This document shows, one piece after another, positions 1 through 9,301 of a DNA stretch of 64,000 nt. Source of the DNA: Picochlorum sp. 'celeri' (lineage: Eukaryota; Chlorophyta; Trebouxiophyceae). The stretch lies in contig JAACMV010000019.1 in assembly GCA_010909725.1 (NCBI GenBank), positions 310,001 to 374,000 on the forward strand. Reading direction: 5' to 3'. Under the pieces are notes generated by a model, which saw nothing but the letters and a program-made list of their open reading frames with translations, searched no databases and was not told the DNA's origin. Positions within the stretch are counted from its first letter, which is position 1. Every line of letters starts with the position of its first letter. The position numbers were made by a program, and so were the translations under genes.

Positions 1-809
1 TGGACTCGTGTCGATGGGAATTTTCAATAGAACCAAAATCTGGATGGGGCAAGCCATCTGGTCGACAGAGATCCACAGCAGGTTGGTTGGCAGCTCTTCC
101 AATCTTTGAGCCTCACTGGCAAGTTCTCATGTCTCATGGAGAAGCAACTGGATGGATTGAATGGGGTAATGATAGATACGAATTTGAGTGCGCCCCAGCA
201 TACGCAGAAAAGAATTGGGGTGGTGGATTTCCCAATCGATGGGCATGGATCCAGTGTAATTCTTTCCTCGACTCTCCAGGCACCAGTGTGACTGCTGTTG
301 GGGCAGAACGAGGCCTCCTTCAAGTTCCTGGGTTGAAGGAGAATGTGGGATTGATTGGTATCCACCATCAGGGAGAATTTTATGAATTGAATATCAAGGA
401 CAGTCGTGTACGGTGGACTGTCAGTCCTTGGGGCAGTTGGAGACTGGAAGGATCATCGTCAGAATTTGAAGCCATTATAGAGGCGCAGTGCGCGGAGTCT
501 GATGGAACACCTCTTCGAGCACCGACAGCATCAGACGGATTGGCACCATTCTGTCGAGATTCATTTGCAGGCAATGTCACAATGCGACTTTGGAGAGCGG
601 GAGACAGAGCTCGAGGCTCCCCACCCTTGATCGATGTTGTCAGCAACGGTAAAAGTGGAGCGGTCGAAGTGGGCGGTGGCCCATGGTGGTCTACATGGTC
701 TGTTGAAGCAAAAATGACAGAGCCAGTCAAGCAGTTGCTCCAATTACCTCTGGATGTAGAGTACTTGGCAGACATGTTACCGAGAGACATTCGGCCCCCA
801 GGACTATAA
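1..809 (+). CDS. VTE1: Tocopherol cyclase, 3' part (5' end outside window)
   Basis: Closes the chromanol ring of tocopherols (vitamin E) at plastoglobules in the plastid. Reading in frame from base 3, the first visible residues already match the family (WEFSIEP, then STAGWLAALPIFEPHWQ), followed by GWIEWG, FECAPAYAEKNWGGGFP, GTPLRAPT, VEVGGGPWW and the C-terminal PPGL, all hallmarks of the VTE1/SXD1 family. About 268 residues are visible; plant enzymes are longer, so the transit peptide and N-terminal part lie before base 1. The methionine-like start at 87 is a TTG in mid-protein and is not a real start. No intron is seen in this part. The stop is TAA at 807-809 and a TGTAA poly(A)-type signal follows within about 15 nt. 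The neighbour on the other strand ends 48 nt away (convergent). Confidence 0.95.
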   Translation, partial: DSCRWEFSIEPKSGWGKPSGRQRSTAGWLAALPIFEPHWQVLMSHGEATGWIEWGNDRYEFECAPAYAEKNWGGGFPNRWAWIQCNSFLDSPGTSVTAVGAERGLLQVPGLKENVGLIGIHHQGEFYELNIKDSRVRWTVSPWGSWRLEGSSSEFEAIIEAQCAESDGTPLRAPTASDGLAPFCRDSFAGNVTMRLWRAGDRARGSPPLIDVVSNGKSGAVEVGGGPWWSTWSVEAKMTEPVKQLLQLPLDVEYLADMLPRDIRPPGL

Positions 810-857
810 TAATTCATGTAAAAAACTTCTCTCATTGATATAATATGTCATGTACTA

Positions 858-1841
858 CTATGTGTCATCTCCATCATGACTAACAAGAGGACGCTCTAGA
901 TCATCATCACCTCCATGGATCCCATCATCACCCTGCGTATCTTGCTTGACACCACGACTATTCAAAGATTGCATAAGGATGACAAAATCGAGTGACACTG
1001 TCCCTAGACTACCAATCAACCACGGCAAACTTGACATGAACTCTTCTTTGGTGGATGACCGAAGAATCACTGAAACTCCATAAAATAAATTAGCACACAC
1101 GGCAAACAGAAACATATGAGGCGACAATCCTTCCGCGCTCTTCCTCTTCCAATTCTTATAAATCTGAGAGGATCTACTAAACAGGTATAACACGCATGAT
1201 AGGTACGCCAAGCCAGCCCCAACCAATGCCACCAACGCATCCTCCTCATGCTCATTCGATAACACCAGACCCCTCCGCTGCTGTCGACCATTCTGACTAA
1301 ATGAATACATCAAACTCATCCCCGCCATTGCTCCCAACGTCAGAAGCGGTCGTGTACTTGCTACAGAAGATGACACACCATCACCTGCATGCCTTGCAGC
1401 ATGTCGCCTTCGATGATGATGACCATGATGATGACCATGATGATGATGGTGTGATAGTACAAATATTCTCTCCCTCCTCTTCTGAATTGACATATAGTAT
1501 ACATACTGGACCATCATAATACAATCCATGATGATGAAATACTCTGCCGTAAACACCAGCGTCTGAGGCTGATCCCCCTTCAACAAAGCCCCTAGCAGGT
1601 TTGACGTATCCCCCAACAACCATTCCGCCAAAAAGTACGGACTCAACGCCTCTGCAGACTTTCTCTTGTAATTATAATACAACTGAGGTGCTTGAGCCAC
1701 CAACCAACACAGAATACTAGCCAAACCCAGGTAAAAACCGACATGGTCTCTTTTTCCATACACACAATCCTGAAAATACTCTTCAATCCATTGATCAGCA
1801 CCTGGATCGCACAATGTGCTATTTCCAGAAGCGTTATCCAT
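858..1841 (-). CDS. PQ-loop membrane transporter with histidine-rich loop
   Basis: Seven-helix PQ-loop protein of the PQLC2/Ypq1/Stm1 type, a family that exports cationic amino acids from the vacuole or lysosome. The first repeat carries AQAPQLYYNYKRKS (about residues 49-62); the second carries SRSSQIYKNWKRKS, so it has SQ in place of the usual PQ. ATG at 1841 is chosen because the longer frame begins at a TTG. Between the two repeats, residues 131-151 form a run rich in His (HHHHHGHHHGHHH followed by RRRH), which would sit in a hydrophilic loop and could bind metal; this is inference. The C-terminus is acidic. About 327 aa with no intron. The upstream gene on the same strand stops 131 nt away. 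Confidence 0.85.
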   Translation of the reverse strand: MDNASGNSTLCDPGADQWIEEYFQDCVYGKRDHVGFYLGLASILCWLVAQAPQLYYNYKRKSAEALSPYFLAEWLLGDTSNLLGALLKGDQPQTLVFTAEYFIIMDCIMMVQYVYYMSIQKRRERIFVLSHHHHHGHHHGHHHRRRHAARHAGDGVSSSVASTRPLLTLGAMAGMSLMYSFSQNGRQQRRGLVLSNEHEEDALVALVGAGLAYLSCVLYLFSRSSQIYKNWKRKSAEGLSPHMFLFAVCANLFYGVSVILRSSTKEEFMSSLPWLIGSLGTVSLDFVILMQSLNSRGVKQDTQGDDGIHGGDDDLERPLVSHDGDDT

Positions 1842-1972
1842 CAATCCGACACTGTTTCAGAGAAGACAACGACGACGGCAGTCGAATGGAATCAGAAAAG
1901 GTCATGCCGACTGTCGATACCAACAAAATTCCGCCATGCTACTACTATTCATAATAATTACATATAAATCTA

Positions 1973-3217
1973 CTAGGAGTGTTTCTTTTCCTGTCTATTA
2001 TCTGTCTCGGAACGAAACTGTTCAAGGACCTCATCAAATCTGAACTTGCTTGGTTGGTATCCCAATTCCTGCCTTGCCTTGTCGATTCGAAACCAATGAC
2101 TCACGCCTGCTTTCAATACCTCTGCTCTTGTCAATAAAGGTTCAAAGTGTGGCCATAGTGAATAGACGATTTCGAATAGAAAGGCAAGCAAGTACATGAG
2201 GTGGAATGGAATGGTGAGGAAGGGTTTTCTGTATCCAAGGCCCACAGGCAGCTGTGAGAAGAAATCAAAATTATGCATTCTCTCCTCTTCTCCATCGCTT
2301 ATAAAATACGCTTGACCTTGAAGACTACTAGTACTCGATGCTGTCTTTGCATTCTGAGATGACGCACGTTCCAATCGTTCCAGAGCCAGAACATGTGCCT
2401 TTGATAAATTCTTCACATGGACAAAATCCATGCGCGCATCCTTTGATCCGAATCGAAAGAAGAAGAGTCCACGCATCAGGTACGAATACACTCGCTGCAT
2501 ATGTCTCTTCTCACCTTTGCCCCAGATGGCTGCTGGTCGAAGAGCACATGTATTCAACACATCCCCATGTGACGCTGCCTTGATGTTTTCCTCCTTCTCC
2601 TTCTTCTTTTTCTTCCCCCTCCTCCCAGGAGGAGTGGTGCTCTGGGTATTATCGCCATCCATTATAGTAGTAGTAGTAGTAGTAGTAGTAGATCTGCTCA
2701 GCGGGGTCCCATGAGCTTCTAAAACCATCATCTCTGCCTCTGTTTTTGACCTAGAGTACTCATCCACATGATGAAACAAATTGAAATACGGCATGCTCTC
2801 ATCTCCACCCTCAATCGGATACCCCCCAAACACCACATTATACGTCGATGTTGAAATCAAATATCTCACCCCAGCAGCTGTACACGCATCAATAACCGAC
2901 TGCGTTCCATCCACATTAATAGACCGGACCGTGTCCCTCTTCAGTTGACTCGACCCTGACATTCCATAGGAGGCAATGTGAAACACAGCATGAACACCTC
3001 GTGTTCTAAATATCTCAGTCAATCGTTCTCTATCTCTCACATCCACCATGATATATTCAAATGCATCGCAGGGAGGTGGAGCCACATCGAGAAGAATGGG
3101 TCGGTAGTGGTGGGTGCTATTATGATCAACCAAATCCTGTGCCAACTGCAACCCAAGAAACCCACACCCTCCAGTAATACAACAGATGGCCTCTGTTGAC
3201 GTCTTCTTCCCTATCAT
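1973..3217 (-). CDS. SDR-family 3beta-hydroxysteroid dehydrogenase/isomerase-like protein (SDR42E type)
   Basis: NAD(P)-dependent short-chain dehydrogenase of the extended type. The N-terminal Rossmann motif is TGGCGFLG; the catalytic pair appears as YSRSK (Tyr-x3-Lys, about residue 155), preceded by ISTSTYNVVFGG as in SDR42E1/3beta-HSD proteins. Hydrophobic segments near the C-terminus (FHLMYLLAFLFEIVYSLWP) suggest membrane association, usual for this family and consistent with ER sterol/lipid work. Odd point: between the active site and the next conserved block (LRPAAIWGKGEKRHM) there is a low-complexity insert with eight Thr, then Lys/Glu runs, encoded partly by a trinucleotide microsatellite. 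ATG at 3217; 414 aa; no intron. The substrate cannot be told from sequence. Confidence 0.85.
   Translation of the reverse strand: MIGKKTSTEAICCITGGCGFLGLQLAQDLVDHNSTHHYRPILLDVAPPPCDAFEYIMVDVRDRERLTEIFRTRGVHAVFHIASYGMSGSSQLKRDTVRSINVDGTQSVIDACTAAGVRYLISTSTYNVVFGGYPIEGGDESMPYFNLFHHVDEYSRSKTEAEMMVLEAHGTPLSRSTTTTTTTTIMDGDNTQSTTPPGRRGKKKKKEKEENIKAASHGDVLNTCALRPAAIWGKGEKRHMQRVYSYLMRGLFFFRFGSKDARMDFVHVKNLSKAHVLALERLERASSQNAKTASSTSSLQGQAYFISDGEEERMHNFDFFSQLPVGLGYRKPFLTIPFHLMYLLAFLFEIVYSLWPHFEPLLTRAEVLKAGVSHWFRIDKARQELGYQPSKFRFDEVLEQFRSETDNRQEKKHS
2665..2691. repeat. (TAG)n trinucleotide microsatellite inside the SDR gene
   Basis: Nine TAG units on the + strand, read as ACT (Thr) codons on the minus strand. 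They encode the Thr run in the low-complexity insert of the SDR protein. In-frame length changes would be tolerated, so it may vary between strains. Confidence 0.9.
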
Positions 3218-3646
3218 CTTCTAATCTGAATCCAAATCTGTCGTCACGAGTAGATCATTCCTATTACATCCGTGTATAAAAAGAATACTAGTGCTCCTGC
3301 TGCTGCTTTCAAATCACAAAAGATGCATCATGATACACCGTGTCTCTTTCCATGGTATACATATGCGTACATCTAATAATTATTACCCACACTAATTAAT
3401 TAATTAATTAATTAGTAACTGAGAATACACACACGCGTGTGAGAAGAAGGATTCCAGTAGCAGAACAGATGAACTTGTTTCGATTCTACCTATCAAAAAT
3501 GATTTTGACCGAGTAGTGTATACCCACCTGCCATGGGTCATCGTGCCGTGACACACTCTCGTGGATTCGCTCTCCTTCATGATCAATAGTACTATTTCTA
3601 TATATAGTATAGATATAAGAATGTGCTAGGGTCGGAAATCTCTGCG
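3218..3646. promoter_or_regulatory. Divergent promoter region between the SDR gene and TBCCD1
   Basis: About 430 nt without a convincing gene. It holds a (TTAA)n tract at 3393-3414 and a TATA-like stretch at 3598-3617 (tatatatagtatagatat) about 30-45 nt before the ATG of TBCCD1 at 3647, the expected spacing for a core promoter on the + strand. No RNA gene was recognised. Confidence 0.5.
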
Positions 3647-5621
3647 ATGGAGTCGACCATGCTCGCATGTCGGAAGATTTGCTTCACATTTGGAAGTGTG
3701 CCAATCTATCCGTGGTTGGGGAATATTTCCTCAATACAAGATCTTTTATATATAAAGAGAAGACTGTTGGAGTCTCCTTCTGGGGAATGTGTGGGGAAGA
3801 AACAGGATTCGAAGCAGCATGGTACGTGTGTCATGCAATGCCAAAAACATATCGCCATCGATCTATCTGATGCGTGTGCCATGTGTAGATGCGATTGTTT
3901 GGGTGAAAAAGGAGGTTTTGAGTCGTGTTTTGGGATGTGATGATGACCAGACCAAGGTGTTGTTGGATCTGTTGACGGATGTGAGTGATGTGGGCTGTGG
4001 ATGTGTTTGTAAGGATGCTGCGGGGGAGGCCTTGTTTGCGGATTTGCATCGCTTGTTGTTGTTGTTAGTGTTGCATTACTTTTTTAGGATGGGTGGTGGG
4101 TTGAAAGCAGCTGAATCATCTGGGGATGTATGGCCTGATGAGCATGCTGCTGGAGGGTGCAAGATGGGTGGAGGTGGAGGTGGGCATCATTATCAGATGG
4201 AGCCTTCGTCTCCGTTGAGGTTGCATCAGCGGTCGTTTGCTCCGAGTGGAAGGGATATATGGTTGAATCAGAATCAAAAGGGTGGTGGATTGTCATCAGG
4301 AGGGGCGTGTAGTGGCCCGGATGATTGCGAGTATGTAGTGGGGAATAGGAGGTTGACGAGTTTTTTGGGGAGTCATCTTGAGGATCTGTTACATATAATA
4401 GTGGATGGAGAGAATGCGATGGATAGAGATGTTGTGATGGGGTATGAGATTGATAGGCTGGGATTTTTGTTGGAACAGAGTGGTGAGTCTCGTGGGGATG
4501 ATATGGAGATTGAGTCTGGAGAGAGGCTTTCGAGGGTGCTGTGCATGCATCTAGGAGATGCGAGCTGGACATGGGAAGCTGGGGTTTCTATTGAACGGGT
4601 TCGGACATTGTTAGAGGCGGCATGTCGTGAAACAAGTGATGCACCTCCTCCTGGTGGTGGTGGTGGTCATATGATGCAGGAAGGTGGTGAGCAGCCTGTT
4701 TTCAATCAGATGATTGGAGATGACAAGTCTGATGACCATCCTTGTGTTGTGCGTGGAGCACATAAAGCTACTGTATTGAGGGGAGTGGATGAATGCAAGG
4801 GTTGTCACTCCTTGAAGATTGTGGACTGTCATGATTCTGTTATATACTGCTTGGCGCCGTTACAGTGGGTGCAAGTTTTGTCGTGTACCAATAGTATTAT
4901 TATAATAGGTGCAGTGGGTCAGAGTTTGAGGGTGGAGCATTCTGAAAGACTGCAAGTGGTGAGTGTTTCTTCTCATATTGTGGTCAACACGTGTCATGAT
5001 TGCATACTGTATAGTGCAACGAATAGGTCGCCGTTGGTTATGGGTGATAATAGATTCGTTCAATTGGCTCCATATAATTCTGGCTATGAGTGTCTTGAAG
5101 AACACATGAGAATTTGTGGGATATCAAATGAGATTAACAAATGGAACCGCCCCATGCTGTTGATGCCGGACAAGCCAATTTTTAAGCAGCATCAACATGG
5201 GTTAGAAGAGCAGCAGCATTTAGATCATTCTCAGAATGTCACATTATTACCTCCTGAGAAGCTCATGCCGTTTATGATTCCGTTTAGGGGGTGTCAAGGC
5301 CCGTTGTGTGGTGGATCAGCCACATCAATCATGAGAGCACATAGTGACACCCTTACTGGATTATTGACACAAGATTTTGTTGATTTTGCTCCATGTCCGT
5401 TCCCCCTTCCTGAAGCATATTCTGAAGCGTGGAAGAAGAGAATGGGAGGGGTGAATACTGTGCGAGATGCGTACAGAGAGGCAAAGTTGTCAGATGCGCA
5501 AAAGCTAGAGTTTACAGGTGCAGTTCAATCGTACTTTAAAGAATGGTTACAGAGTGGAGGGGGTATGAGAGAGGTTTATGATTTAGCAAAGGTAGAAAAA
5601 CAGTACAAGAATCAGCGGTAG
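3647..5621 (+). CDS. TBCCD1: TBCC domain-containing protein 1 (TBCCD1/ASQ2)
   Basis: Homologue of TBCCD1, needed for centrosome/basal-body and Golgi positioning (ASQ2 in Chlamydomonas). The C-terminal half carries the C-CAP/TBCC beta-helix: CKGCHSLKIVDCHDSVIYCL, LSCTNSIIIIGAVGQSL, then NRSPLVMGDNRFVQLAPYN, typical of the family. Two exons are proposed: 3647-3821 and 3889-5621, removing a 67-nt intron (GTACGT...TGTAG) that joins two frames as SKQH-D-AIVWVKKE. This recovers an N-terminal block FGSVPIYPWLGNI expected upstream. ATG 3647 is the first in frame after a TATA-like element. About 635 aa, with Gly/His-rich linkers around residues 130-150 and 330. The convergent MATE gene stops 11 nt downstream, so the 3' UTR must run into it; a TGTAA lies at about 5734. 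Confidence 0.88.
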
Positions 5622-5632
5622 ATGATGAAGAA

Positions 5633-7288
5633 TCAGTCTGCAAATATGTGGAATGGTGGGTTTGAACGTAGCAATGGAACCATGATTGTCAACATTCTCA
5701 TGACCATCAATGTTAATAAACCACACCATACTGATTGTAAGACACACATAGAATCTAGAGCGTATGTCGTGCAGTAATAATAGCCCCCCAGCATGACCAT
5801 GATACTCGGTCCTGCTGATACAAACATTGCCTTGGCAGCATAAACAAATCCCCCAGGGGCACCGTAAAGGATTCCATCCAACACAAAGGCGAGAGAGTTG
5901 AGCGTTTGACTGGCAATAATCACCGGGAATATTCCACGTAAGGTATCCAAAACCATGACATCTGACGTGAATAGACGCAGTGGTGAAAACAGAGATGAAA
6001 CGCTCAGGAAACAAGTCAAGCAGATTCCCAAAATGACTGACAGATGAAGCGATGTGCGAGCAACCATCCGTTCCGATCCAATATCGCTCCCAATGTACCT
6101 AGCAATTAGAGATTGCGCGGCTACTGCTAGACTGTCTGCCAATAAACTCGATGCAAGCCAAATCTGAAATGCAATCTGATGTGCAGCAGCTGTCATGGCA
6201 CCTGAACGTGTGATGATTGCAGTGGCAATGGCATACACACTTGAAATGCACAAAGTACGGATCATCAAAACTCCAGTCATTTTGAGGCTTTCCAAACTGC
6301 TGGATAGGCCGCTTCTGCTAAATAAGGATGCCATGCTGTTGCCTAACGAGACTCGGGTACAAAGCTTTGCAACAGCAACGAAACATGCAAACATCTGTGC
6401 CATCAACACAGCTAGAGCAGCTCCTCCCGTTCCCATATGGAACTGAAACAGAAATAGATATTCAAACCCAATACTTGCACAAGTGAAGCATATCGTCGCT
6501 ATCAGGGGTGAGACGCCATCACCAAGACCTCTAAAAATCCCAAGAAGTGACACGAATAATACTGTCACAGCATTCCCTAGAGTCCGTATGCGTAAATATG
6601 TAGATGCGGGAGTGAAAAACTCCCCAGCTCCATATAATGTAAGTCCAAATGTTCCAAGTGCCGCCAACACGATCGACTGCACCACACCAACAAAGACTGC
6701 CAAAAATATGCTCCTTCCTATGGCACTTCCCTCATCCTCTTTTGATGACCCTGACCTGGAAGACGCTATCGATGACGTGATAATAGCAAGCAACGGCATA
6801 TTGAACAGTTTTGTAAAAGAGTTGTATACAGATAGAGCCACCCCTACCCCAGCTAGGTCAGCAGCTCCAACATGACCAACAAATGCTGTCGAAACTAGAG
6901 AACTTAATGGTTCCACACTCAACGCTAGCATGGTGGGCAACGCAATCCCCAAGATATCCCTATAATATAGTCTACTGGTGCTCTCACTAGTCTCAGATGA
7001 CTGTTGAGCAACATGTCGGGAAGATTGTTCGCCATCATGAGATTCTGCAGCTTTGGGGATTCCTCTTTTCACATGCTGGACTTTGACCACTGGACAGAGG
7101 CTAGGTACATCAACAAACAAGCGAGACGCATTAGATTTCGTACTGCGACCCCGCGTATTGTTTAGAAGCTCATCACCAGGATGAATTGACAACGGGCGGC
7201 GATTGAAAGCCCAGCGCAAACCGATTCTGAGTTGTTGTCCAACCACAGCATTACTGTACTTGCTGGCTGCTCTGCTCCCTGAATACAT
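5633..7288 (-). CDS. MATE-family efflux transporter, plastid-type
   Basis: Multi-antimicrobial extrusion protein: twelve predicted membrane helices between about residues 110 and 545. Family signatures include ILGIALPTMLALSVEPLSSLVSTAFVGHVGA, split here as ALPTMLALSVEPL and STAFVGHVGAADLAGVG, and GIFRGLGDGVSPL in the first half. The first 100 residues are Ser/Arg-rich and lack acid clusters (MYSGSRAASKYSNAVVGQQ), consistent with a plastid transit peptide, as in the EDS5/DTX45-DTX48 branch of plant MATEs that sits in the chloroplast envelope. The substrate is unknown; organic acids, phenolics or salicylate are known for relatives. ATG 7288, 551 aa, no intron. It converges with TBCCD1 with an 11-nt gap. 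Confidence 0.9.
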   Translation of the reverse strand: MYSGSRAASKYSNAVVGQQLRIGLRWAFNRRPLSIHPGDELLNNTRGRSTKSNASRLFVDVPSLCPVVKVQHVKRGIPKAAESHDGEQSSRHVAQQSSETSESTSRLYYRDILGIALPTMLALSVEPLSSLVSTAFVGHVGAADLAGVGVALSVYNSFTKLFNMPLLAIITSSIASSRSGSSKEDEGSAIGRSIFLAVFVGVVQSIVLAALGTFGLTLYGAGEFFTPASTYLRIRTLGNAVTVLFVSLLGIFRGLGDGVSPLIATICFTCASIGFEYLFLFQFHMGTGGAALAVLMAQMFACFVAVAKLCTRVSLGNSMASLFSRSGLSSSLESLKMTGVLMIRTLCISSVYAIATAIITRSGAMTAAAHQIAFQIWLASSLLADSLAVAAQSLIARYIGSDIGSERMVARTSLHLSVILGICLTCFLSVSSLFSPLRLFTSDVMVLDTLRGIFPVIIASQTLNSLAFVLDGILYGAPGGFVYAAKAMFVSAGPSIMVMLGGYYYCTTYALDSMCVLQSVWCGLLTLMVMRMLTIMVPLLRSNPPFHIFAD

Positions 7289-7650
7289 CGCAATGCTTGG
7301 ATTTTCCTAATACTACAGTAGTATCTCATCTGAATACAATCCTATTTTTCATACCACCGAAATAATCATTTATGAGTTTTAAAAATACCGCATTGTTCGT
7401 CAGGATGCTCGGGCAGGATGATCTTGGGCGAGCACCGCCGGATGCACCCATTTGCTCAGATGAGCAAATTCGAAAGACGCGCCCATGGCACAACAAGGCC
7501 ACGTGAATCACGAAACCCAAACAATAATCTTGCATGATGCATATCGATCGCTTGTTGATCGACTCTTCCATAATCATATGTAAGGCATAGAGTTGACATT
7601 GAGATAAAAGGCTCTGGCTTTGTCGGAATCATTCATTCGAGAGTGGAGCC
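7289..7650. promoter_or_regulatory. Divergent promoter region with a 20-nt dyad
   Basis: Spacer of 362 nt between the MATE gene and the beta-propeller gene, transcribed away from each other. It holds no gene I can support. A dyad at 7450-7469 has 9-nt perfect arms (ATTTGCTCA and TGAGCAAAT) with a 2-nt centre, a form expected for a dimeric regulator site; its role is inference. Confidence 0.45.
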
Positions 7651-9009
7651 ATGACGAGTGCCCGAAGGCTGCTCGTAGCCCTTTTCGGGTTTCTACTGGA
7701 ATGCTCACAATCATGCGCATACATCACCGGAATAGACCATGGTCGTCTTCTTCAGACGATGAAGCAAAAAGAGGGGCCGGTCATCCTTGCCCCGCCGAAA
7801 TCGCCAATGCATCTAGATTTCGGAGGTTCTGTGAGCATGGATGCAGCAGGCTCTTGGCTCGTCGTTGGTGCAAGCGTTTACATGAAGACTGACTATGATG
7901 ATACGAACTTTCTACCTCTTGCATATGTGTATGAGAAGAATGGAAAAAAGTGGACATTGGTAAAAACACTGACCCTACCCAATTGGACAGCAAATGCTGG
8001 ACTGGATATTGAAATGCTCATGGTAGTCCGGGTGAGCATGTCAGGGTCCGGCAAGGCGATTCTCGTAAGGTATTATTATGAGAAGAAACCTAACAGATAC
8101 AATCGTGAATATGTTGTATGTCTATATAGAAGAGACAAAAAGGGCCGTTGGGTCCTTGAACAGGAGTTTTTGCCACCCAAACAATTTGTTGTTGGTGGAG
8201 GCTTTGGAGCAGGGATGGCTATTGACTACTCTGGTAACACAGTCCTCATTCTCGGATATGGTGCAAAAGTATACAATAATGCACGCGGAGCTGGCTTTGT
8301 ATACGCGAGAAAGAATGGTCGGTGGAAATTTGTCAAGCGCTTGAAAGATACAAATGCAACAGAGTTTGGGGATTCAGGTGCATTGGATGCAGCTGGTACT
8401 ACAGCTGTTCTTTCCGGCATGTATGGACCACCCAAGAACAGCAAGTCTCAGAAAAAAGTGGTAATATTTCAAATCATCGATGGAAAGTGGAAGAGAACAA
8501 AGAGTCTACCTATTCCATGGAAGAAGGGTGAACGTGGATTATCAATAGGAGTTGCCATAGACGGCACTGGGAAAACGATTGCTGCCATGGACCCCAATAC
8601 AGGAACGTGTTATATGTATGATAAGAAAAAGAAGTGGACTTTATTCGATACGATTACCGTTCCGTCAGCCAACCTGTCTGTGTCAGATAGTTATGAAACC
8701 ATGCTGATCACAGGAATGAAGACATTGGAGTCAGTCGCCCTCTCAGAATCAGGCTCCCGCATGGCGCTCGGTGTAATAGATATGTGTGAAGATTGTGACT
8801 TTAGTGGCATTGTTCGTGTGTACCGTAAAGGCACGAAGAGGTGGAAACTTGAGTATGAGTTATCCTCCCCTACGAAGGATGTGACGATGGGTACCTTCGG
8901 CTATGCAGTGTCCATCAACTCCCGCTATCTCGCTGTCGGTGAACCAATCCAGTTTGAGTACTTGGGTGGATCAGGAAATGTGGCCGTATTTGAGGATTCC
9001 TCATCATGA
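7651..9009 (+). CDS. Secreted beta-propeller-like protein (FG-GAP-like repeats), unknown function
   Basis: The protein begins with a clear signal peptide (MTSARRLLVALFGFLLECS, cleavage probably near residue 22). The rest is built of about seven repeats with the pattern FGGSVSMDAAGSWLVVGA, then a strand such as AYVYEKNGKKWTLVKTL; equivalents start near residues 57, 135, 185, 240, 295, 365 and 420. The repeat unit G-x-S-V-x-D-x2-G...V.VG...VY....W resembles FG-GAP/integrin-alpha-like or WD-type propeller blades found in secreted algal and bacterial proteins. It probably folds as a seven-blade propeller and acts in the secretory pathway, wall or outside. ATG 7651, 452 aa, no intron. No catalytic motif is visible and I do not assign a function. 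Confidence 0.7.
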   Translation: MTSARRLLVALFGFLLECSQSCAYITGIDHGRLLQTMKQKEGPVILAPPKSPMHLDFGGSVSMDAAGSWLVVGASVYMKTDYDDTNFLPLAYVYEKNGKKWTLVKTLTLPNWTANAGLDIEMLMVVRVSMSGSGKAILVRYYYEKKPNRYNREYVVCLYRRDKKGRWVLEQEFLPPKQFVVGGGFGAGMAIDYSGNTVLILGYGAKVYNNARGAGFVYARKNGRWKFVKRLKDTNATEFGDSGALDAAGTTAVLSGMYGPPKNSKSQKKVVIFQIIDGKWKRTKSLPIPWKKGERGLSIGVAIDGTGKTIAAMDPNTGTCYMYDKKKKWTLFDTITVPSANLSVSDSYETMLITGMKTLESVALSESGSRMALGVIDMCEDCDFSGIVRVYRKGTKRWKLEYELSSPTKDVTMGTFGYAVSINSRYLAVGEPIQFEYLGGSGNVAVFEDSSS

Positions 9010-9301
9010 TGCTTTTTGGCAGAAAACCCCATCCTCAGTTGCTGGGGAGTCAACAGCTGTTGCTGCAGCAACCCAAAAAGAAAGATCACTTGACAATCCC
9101 AGATGGCCCATCCGTATAGGTTCCACTTCAAACTTCTCAGCATAAGCTATTTAACATCAACAAATGATGCTATATTTGTAAATTATCTTTATGTAAGGCT
9201 TATGAAGTGACAATATTCGCCATGGTACGGTTCCATGCCATTCGACGCATTTTGTTTTTTCTCTTGTTTTCTCAATATAAAAACCACGCACGCAGAGTGA
9301 T

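Noticed and set aside
3393..3414. (TTAA)n tract as a transposon target or element end
   Set aside because: A simple repeat in a promoter region with no flanking element structure.
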